In this document: positions 5,047 through 8,555 of the stretch, in pieces
Layout: each line of letters opens with the position of its first letter
How positions within the stretch are numbered: position 1 is the first letter of the stretch
Source: Alphaproteobacteria bacterium
GTDB taxonomy: Bacteria; Pseudomonadota; Alphaproteobacteria; Paracaedibacterales; JAKBAR01
Assembly: GCA_019745755.1 (NCBI GenBank)
Contig: JAIESS010000094.1
Span: 1-8,555, forward strand
Length of the DNA: 8,555 nt
Reading direction: 5' to 3'
The notes under the pieces: model-generated
The model's database searches: none
The model's input: the letters and a program-made list of their open reading frames with translations, nothing else
What the model was told of the DNA's origin: nothing
Position numbers and translations under genes: made by a program

Positions 5047-6303
5047 TTAATGTCCCACGGAAACTGAGGTCGTTTTGCCCTTAAAAATACCCATCATCAA
5101 AAGGAGTGTGATAATAGCAAGGGCTGTAAACCCTGCACCCCCCCAAAAAGCTCCAACAAGGCCAAATATATCGGAAAGCTTTCCTGCCACAAAGTTTCCA
5201 ATCAGAAGGGATATACCCAGCACAAAATAATACATGGCAAAACCTGTGCCGCGTAAATGGGCGGGAATGGCTTCTGAAACAAGGGTGGACAAAAGACCTT
5301 GCATAATGCCGAGGTAAAGGCCGACAAATATCACACCCAAAAAAATCATAGCGGGATGAACATCAGCGATCATTGAAAAATGAGCGCATACGGTAAGAAT
5401 GAGGCCGATCAGCAACATTTTATAGCGGTTAAACTTATCAGAGAGTTTTCCCATGGGAAAAGCCATGCTGGCATGCACAATATCCATTAACACATGAATA
5501 AGAGGAAGAGCTGCAAGGGGCCATCCTGCTTCTTTTGCGCGCAAGGTAACAAAGCTTTCGCTAAAGCGTGCAAGAAAGAGAATAAAAACAACGCACAAAA
5601 GAGCCCAATAACGCGGCGGAAGAAATTTGATATCGCTAAACTTCCAATCAATTTTTTTGCCTTGTTCTAAAATGGGAGGTTGCTTAACGACAAACATTAA
5701 AATAAAGAATGCGAGTGCAACAGGGATAGTCGATAGCATGAAGATCAAGCGATAATCATGGTGTGTGGCACTCATCAGAATGGACGCAAGGAGGGCTCCA
5801 AACATGCCTCCAAAAGTATAAAGGGATTGACGCATACCAAAGCTGGCGCCCCTGCGTTCTTTGGGGGACAAGTCTGCAATCAAAGCGTCTGTGGGGGCGG
5901 AGCGAATGCCTTTGCTGAGCCGATCAATAAACCGTACAGCAAAAATCATGTTGATAGTGCCCGCAATCGCAAGCATGGGCTTAATCATAATGCTGAAAAA
6001 TGTCCCGATCAAAATGAGGGGTTTACGATTTTTGAAATAGTCGCTAAGAACCCCTGAAAACACCTTAGCAAAAAATGAAAGGGACACAGCAATACCTTCC
6101 ATAATGCCAAGTTTTGTTTTGCTAGCTCCCATGACTTCTGTGATGAAAATAGGTAAAATAGACATGGCCATAAGTGTGGATGTGCTCCAAAAAAAACTCA
6201 TCCACGCAACCCCCCAAAGGCTCACATTATTGCGAGCATTCTCAACGATACGGATTTTATGGCTTATTTTTTCAAAAAAAGTAGGGGGAGTAGATGAGAG
6301 CAT
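5047..6303 (-). CDS. Major facilitator superfamily (MFS) transporter
   Basis: A 418-residue inner-membrane secondary transporter with about 12 hydrophobic segments in two halves. They are split by a hydrophilic loop around 206-230 (KQPPILEQGKKIDWKFSDIK). The loop between TM2 and TM3 carries a motif-A-like GVLSDYFKNRKP (84-95), echoed in the second half by GKLSDKFNRYK (285-295). The segment DRLSKGIRSAPTDALIADLS followed by RRGASFGMRQS (127-160) is typical of a group of uncharacterised MFS proteins with 'GKGIR-x-AP-x-D-A-L-I-A'. The substrate is unknown; export of a drug or metabolite is only a guess. The N-terminal 28 residues are cytoplasmic. The ATG at 6301-6303 has no clear Shine-Dalgarno, and ATG at codon 35 would cut into TM1, so the first ATG is preferred. 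It stands alone, divergent from the DUF2000 gene. Confidence 0.9.
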   Translation of the reverse strand: MLSSTPPTFFEKISHKIRIVENARNNVSLWGVAWMSFFWSTSTLMAMSILPIFITEVMGASKTKLGIMEGIAVSLSFFAKVFSGVLSDYFKNRKPLILIGTFFSIMIKPMLAIAGTINMIFAVRFIDRLSKGIRSAPTDALIADLSPKERRGASFGMRQSLYTFGGMFGALLASILMSATHHDYRLIFMLSTIPVALAFFILMFVVKQPPILEQGKKIDWKFSDIKFLPPRYWALLCVVFILFLARFSESFVTLRAKEAGWPLAALPLIHVLMDIVHASMAFPMGKLSDKFNRYKMLLIGLILTVCAHFSMIADVHPAMIFLGVIFVGLYLGIMQGLLSTLVSEAIPAHLRGTGFAMYYFVLGISLLIGNFVAGKLSDIFGLVGAFWGGAGFTALAIITLLLMMGIFKGKTTSVSVGH

Positions 6304-6579
6304 AGCTATAAATCAGGAAAATTTACATTTTCTATTACTAGAGGTAAACGCTAGGAAGCGCAAGATTTTTTGTGTAAGAGTTCATTCAGTCGTTAAATGA
6401 ATCAATCCTATGTAGGTCATTAACGCCGCAATTCAAAAAACTGCTAACATATGAACATGCATGAGCTTTAATCTGTATGGAAGAAATAGTATTTTGCATT
6501 TATGTATCGATTGATTATATTTTGGATAGAGTGGTGCACTCTAGATTCTATTTTCCAATAATTAAAGAAAGAATATTGT
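6304..6579. other. Divergent intergenic region between the MFS and DUF2000 genes
   Basis: No gene is seen. Promoters for both flanking genes should lie here, but none is strong. On the minus strand TTTACC, 17 bases, TAAATT ends about 20 bases before the MFS start. On the plus strand TAGATT (6542-6547) is a possible -10 box without a good -35. Neither gene has a clear Shine-Dalgarno; the DUF2000 gene has only a purine run (AAAGAAAG, 6564-6571). A 7-bp dyad lies at 6527-6543. Confidence 0.4.
6527..6543. repeat. Short perfect inverted repeat, operator-like
   Basis: TAGAGTG and CACTCTA are perfect reverse complements separated by GTG, forming a 17-bp dyad. It lies 36 bases before the DUF2000 start, overlapping a possible -10 box, so it has the size and place of a regulator binding site. 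There is no functional evidence and no second copy in the window. Confidence 0.35.
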
Positions 6580-6996
6580 ATGGAATTCCCCCATAAGCTT
6601 GTTGCTATTTTGAATAAAGAATTACCGTCTGGTGTGGCACTTAATGCGCTGGCCCATATAACCCTTGGGTTTTCAACGTCCTTGGATAAGGAGACACTTC
6701 ATCTGAACGACTATATAGATAAGGATGGTCATACCTATCCCAATATTTCTAAAATGCCTTTTATTATCCTGCGTGCCAAGGGGAATGATATTTGCAAAAC
6801 CGTTCGTGCAGCAAGAGAGAGTGCCATTCCTTTCGGTGCCTTTATTCATACTATGACCGGCGGCACCTATCAGGAACAGTTGGATGCAACGTTTCAAACA
6901 CATGAAGAAGGTCTCACGTACTACGGCTGTGTTCTGTGCGGTCCTGTGGAGACTGTTGCTGCTATGACGAAGCGTTTTTCTTTGTGGCGGGACTAA
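6580..6996 (+). CDS. DUF2000 family protein (peptidyl-tRNA hydrolase II-like fold)
   Basis: This 138-residue protein matches the DUF2000 pattern as I know it: a first strand HKLVAILNKELPSGVALNAL (5-24) with conserved 'K/D-L-x-x-G-x-x-x-NA-x-A-x-x-x-G', then DKDGHTYPNISKMPFIIL (47-64), a helix around 70-80, FGAFIHTM (85-92), and a final GLTYYGCVLCGPVETVAAMT (111-130) in which Y-x-G-x-x-x-x-G-P is typical. A structure from Agrobacterium placed the family in the peptidyl-tRNA hydrolase II fold, but no enzyme activity is established to my knowledge. It has no signal peptide or TM segment, so it should be cytosolic. It is a single-gene unit, divergent from the MFS gene and convergent with the RND gene, and the neighbours give no clue to function. 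Confidence 0.8.
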   Translation: MEFPHKLVAILNKELPSGVALNALAHITLGFSTSLDKETLHLNDYIDKDGHTYPNISKMPFIILRAKGNDICKTVRAARESAIPFGAFIHTMTGGTYQEQLDATFQTHEEGLTYYGCVLCGPVETVAAMTKRFSLWRD

Positions 6997-7042
6997 ATCC
7001 TATAGCAATAGATCATTTTGATGCAATGCACTACGACAGTTT

Positions 7043-8555
7043 TTAAATAGCTTCTGATGGAACAGGTGTAATTCCCTTGCGCACTTTCTTCGTAAAGAAG
7101 GTATAGACAGTGGGCAAGACTAAAAGCGTGAAGATTGTACCAATAATCATACCGCCTACAATAACCCAGCCGATTTGACGGCGACTTTCACAACCTGCCC
7201 CTGTGGCAAAAGCGAGAGGAACTGCGCCCAAAACCATGGCAAAGGTTGTCATTAAAATGGGGCGAAGGCGGAGTTTAGACGCACTAATGATCGCAGATAT
7301 AATATCCTCCCCCTCATCCCGTTTTTTATTGGCAAAGTCCACCATCATAATACCATGCTTCGTAATCAACCCAATGAGGGTGACAAGACCAATATTACTG
7401 TAAATATTAAGGCTTCCGTTTTCGATGAGTGCAAGTGTAATGACGGCGCCTGATAAGGATAAGGGGACGCTGAACATAATAATGAAGGGGTCAATCCAAC
7501 TTTCGAACTGAGCCGCCATAATAAGGTAAATAAAGGCAACAGCAAGGCCAAAGATCAAGTACATAGTCTTACCTTCTGTCAAAAAGCGCTTTGTATCACC
7601 AGTAAAGTCATGGCGAATATCTTCTGGAAGAATCTCTTTTGCAATTTCGTCGATACGCTGAACGCCTTCACCAAGGAGAACATCTTTTTTCAGAAGGGCG
7701 CGTATCGTCACAGAGCGTTGACGGTTTGTATGATGAATTTCGACAGGCCCAGAGCGCGCACGAACAAGCACAAGTTCAGACAGAGGCACAAGAGTTCCTT
7801 GTTTGTCGCCAGATTTCACAAATAGGTTTGTAATATCGTAAGGGGTTTGACGGTCTTTATCTTCCACCTCAACCCGGACATCGTAAAGTTTGTTATCTTT
7901 TTTAAACTGCCCTGCTTTTTCACCACGAATCAGCATATTAATCATATCTGCCACAGTCATAGGGTCAATACCAAGGGCAGAAACCTTGTCACGCAAGATT
8001 GTCACAATGTAGTCTTGAGTATCACCGCGTAGTTCTGAAGTAATAAGGTCGACGGTTCCCGAGCGATAAGTGGTTTGAACCATATTATCCGCAAGTTCTT
8101 TGAGTTCACGGTAGGTTTTACCACCCGCCATAACAACAAATTCGACGGCATTGGCCTTTTCTCCACCGCCGCTACTGCCGCCTTCAATACGTCCCTCAAT
8201 ACCTGTAACGCTAAACATAAAGTCCTTAATCATTTCAGAAATCTCAGCCGTGCTTTTTTCGCGCCCTGGTTTGAGGGTGATACTGATATCATAGGTTGGG
8301 TTATTAATCTGCGTCACACGTTTTTCAATATCATCAAGACCGCTTAGGAATTTATCAATTTGTTCAACATAGCGATCCGTATACGCGAGGGTTGATGATT
8401 GGGGGGATTGCCCTTCAATAAAGATAGACCCTGAATCTTCTCTTGGGAAATATTCATTGGGAAGAAGCAAGTAGATAAGTCCTCCAAATATAGCAAAAGA
8501 CATGCCGGTAATAGCAACTTTTCCACGGTTTTTTAGCGTTTTTCGAAGATTTTTT
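7043..8555 (-). CDS. RND multidrug efflux pump subunit, C-terminal half (cut by window edge)
   Basis: The reading frame stays open from the right edge (first visible codons KNLRKTLKNRGK) to TAA at 7043-7045, giving 503 residues of an inner-membrane proton-driven pump of the HAE1/AcrB type (full length about 1000-1050). Visible parts in order: TM7 (about 12-32), LPNEYFPREDSG (31-41) opening the second periplasmic loop, the porter and docking subdomains (about 40-325), TM8 with IMAAQFESW (345-353), TM9 (about 358-377), TM10 with TLIGLITKHGIMMVDFAN (391-408), where Lys399 corresponds to AcrB Lys940 of the proton relay, LRPILMTT (430-437), and TM11-12 ending in VLPTVYTFF. It would work with a periplasmic adaptor and an outer-membrane channel; an adaptor gene may lie upstream, outside the window. 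No intrinsic terminator is visible after it. Confidence 0.93.
   Translation of the reverse strand, partial: KNLRKTLKNRGKVAITGMSFAIFGGLIYLLLPNEYFPREDSGSIFIEGQSPQSSTLAYTDRYVEQIDKFLSGLDDIEKRVTQINNPTYDISITLKPGREKSTAEISEMIKDFMFSVTGIEGRIEGGSSGGGEKANAVEFVVMAGGKTYRELKELADNMVQTTYRSGTVDLITSELRGDTQDYIVTILRDKVSALGIDPMTVADMINMLIRGEKAGQFKKDNKLYDVRVEVEDKDRQTPYDITNLFVKSGDKQGTLVPLSELVLVRARSGPVEIHHTNRQRSVTIRALLKKDVLLGEGVQRIDEIAKEILPEDIRHDFTGDTKRFLTEGKTMYLIFGLAVAFIYLIMAAQFESWIDPFIIMFSVPLSLSGAVITLALIENGSLNIYSNIGLVTLIGLITKHGIMMVDFANKKRDEGEDIISAIISASKLRLRPILMTTFAMVLGAVPLAFATGAGCESRRQIGWVIVGGMIIGTIFTLLVLPTVYTFFTKKVRKGITPVPSEAI

Noticed and set aside
6997..7042. Bidirectional terminator between the convergent DUF2000 and RND genes
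   Set aside because: Only a weak ATCA/TGAT and a TGCA-A-TGCA repeat are present, with no stable GC stem next to the T run.

Overview
The window looks like chromosomal DNA of a moderately AT-rich alphaproteobacterium. The evidence is a short prolyl-tRNA synthetase of the alphaproteobacterial type without an inserted editing domain, an S9 ribosomal protein with the N-terminal extension common in that class, and the L13-S9 gene pair. The decayed genes and the worn IS1-type transposase fragment would suit a host-associated lineage such as Holosporales, but that placement is only an inference.

Layout, left to right. Positions 1-1222 (minus strand) carry translation genes: rplM (L13), then rpsI (S9), then a hairpin terminator, then the first 44 codons of hisS. 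A good sigma70-type promoter lies just upstream of rplM. Positions 1283-2324 are gene-poor. They hold a possible small His-rich ORF, the C-terminal remnant of an IS1-family transposase (plus strand) and a 66-codon charged, helical small ORF (minus strand). Positions 2325-4188 (plus) hold proS and a RimJ/RimL-type GNAT acetyltransferase that starts inside the 3' end of proS. Positions 4322-4940 (minus) hold a wrecked secreted endonuclease/exonuclease/phosphatase (EEP) gene. Its signal peptide and the domain's first strand survive, the middle of the domain is gone, a one-base frameshift lies in an A5 run, and the usual catalytic His position is changed. Positions 5047-6303 (minus) encode a 12-TM MFS transporter. 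Positions 6580-6996 (plus) encode a DUF2000 protein with the peptidyl-tRNA hydrolase II-like fold. Positions 7043-8555 (minus) hold the C-terminal half of an RND efflux pump that runs off the right edge.

The genes do not form one system. The left part is housekeeping translation (two ribosomal proteins and two tRNA synthetases). The right part is a set of separately oriented transport and accessory genes. The MFS gene and DUF2000 are divergent, with a 7-bp dyad between them; DUF2000 and the RND gene are convergent. I found no convincing new multigene system, CRISPR array, RNA gene, prophage or intact mobile element. The most informative oddities are the EEP pseudogene, the IS1 remnant with its adjoining small ORF, the terminator tight against hisS, and the proS/GNAT overlap.
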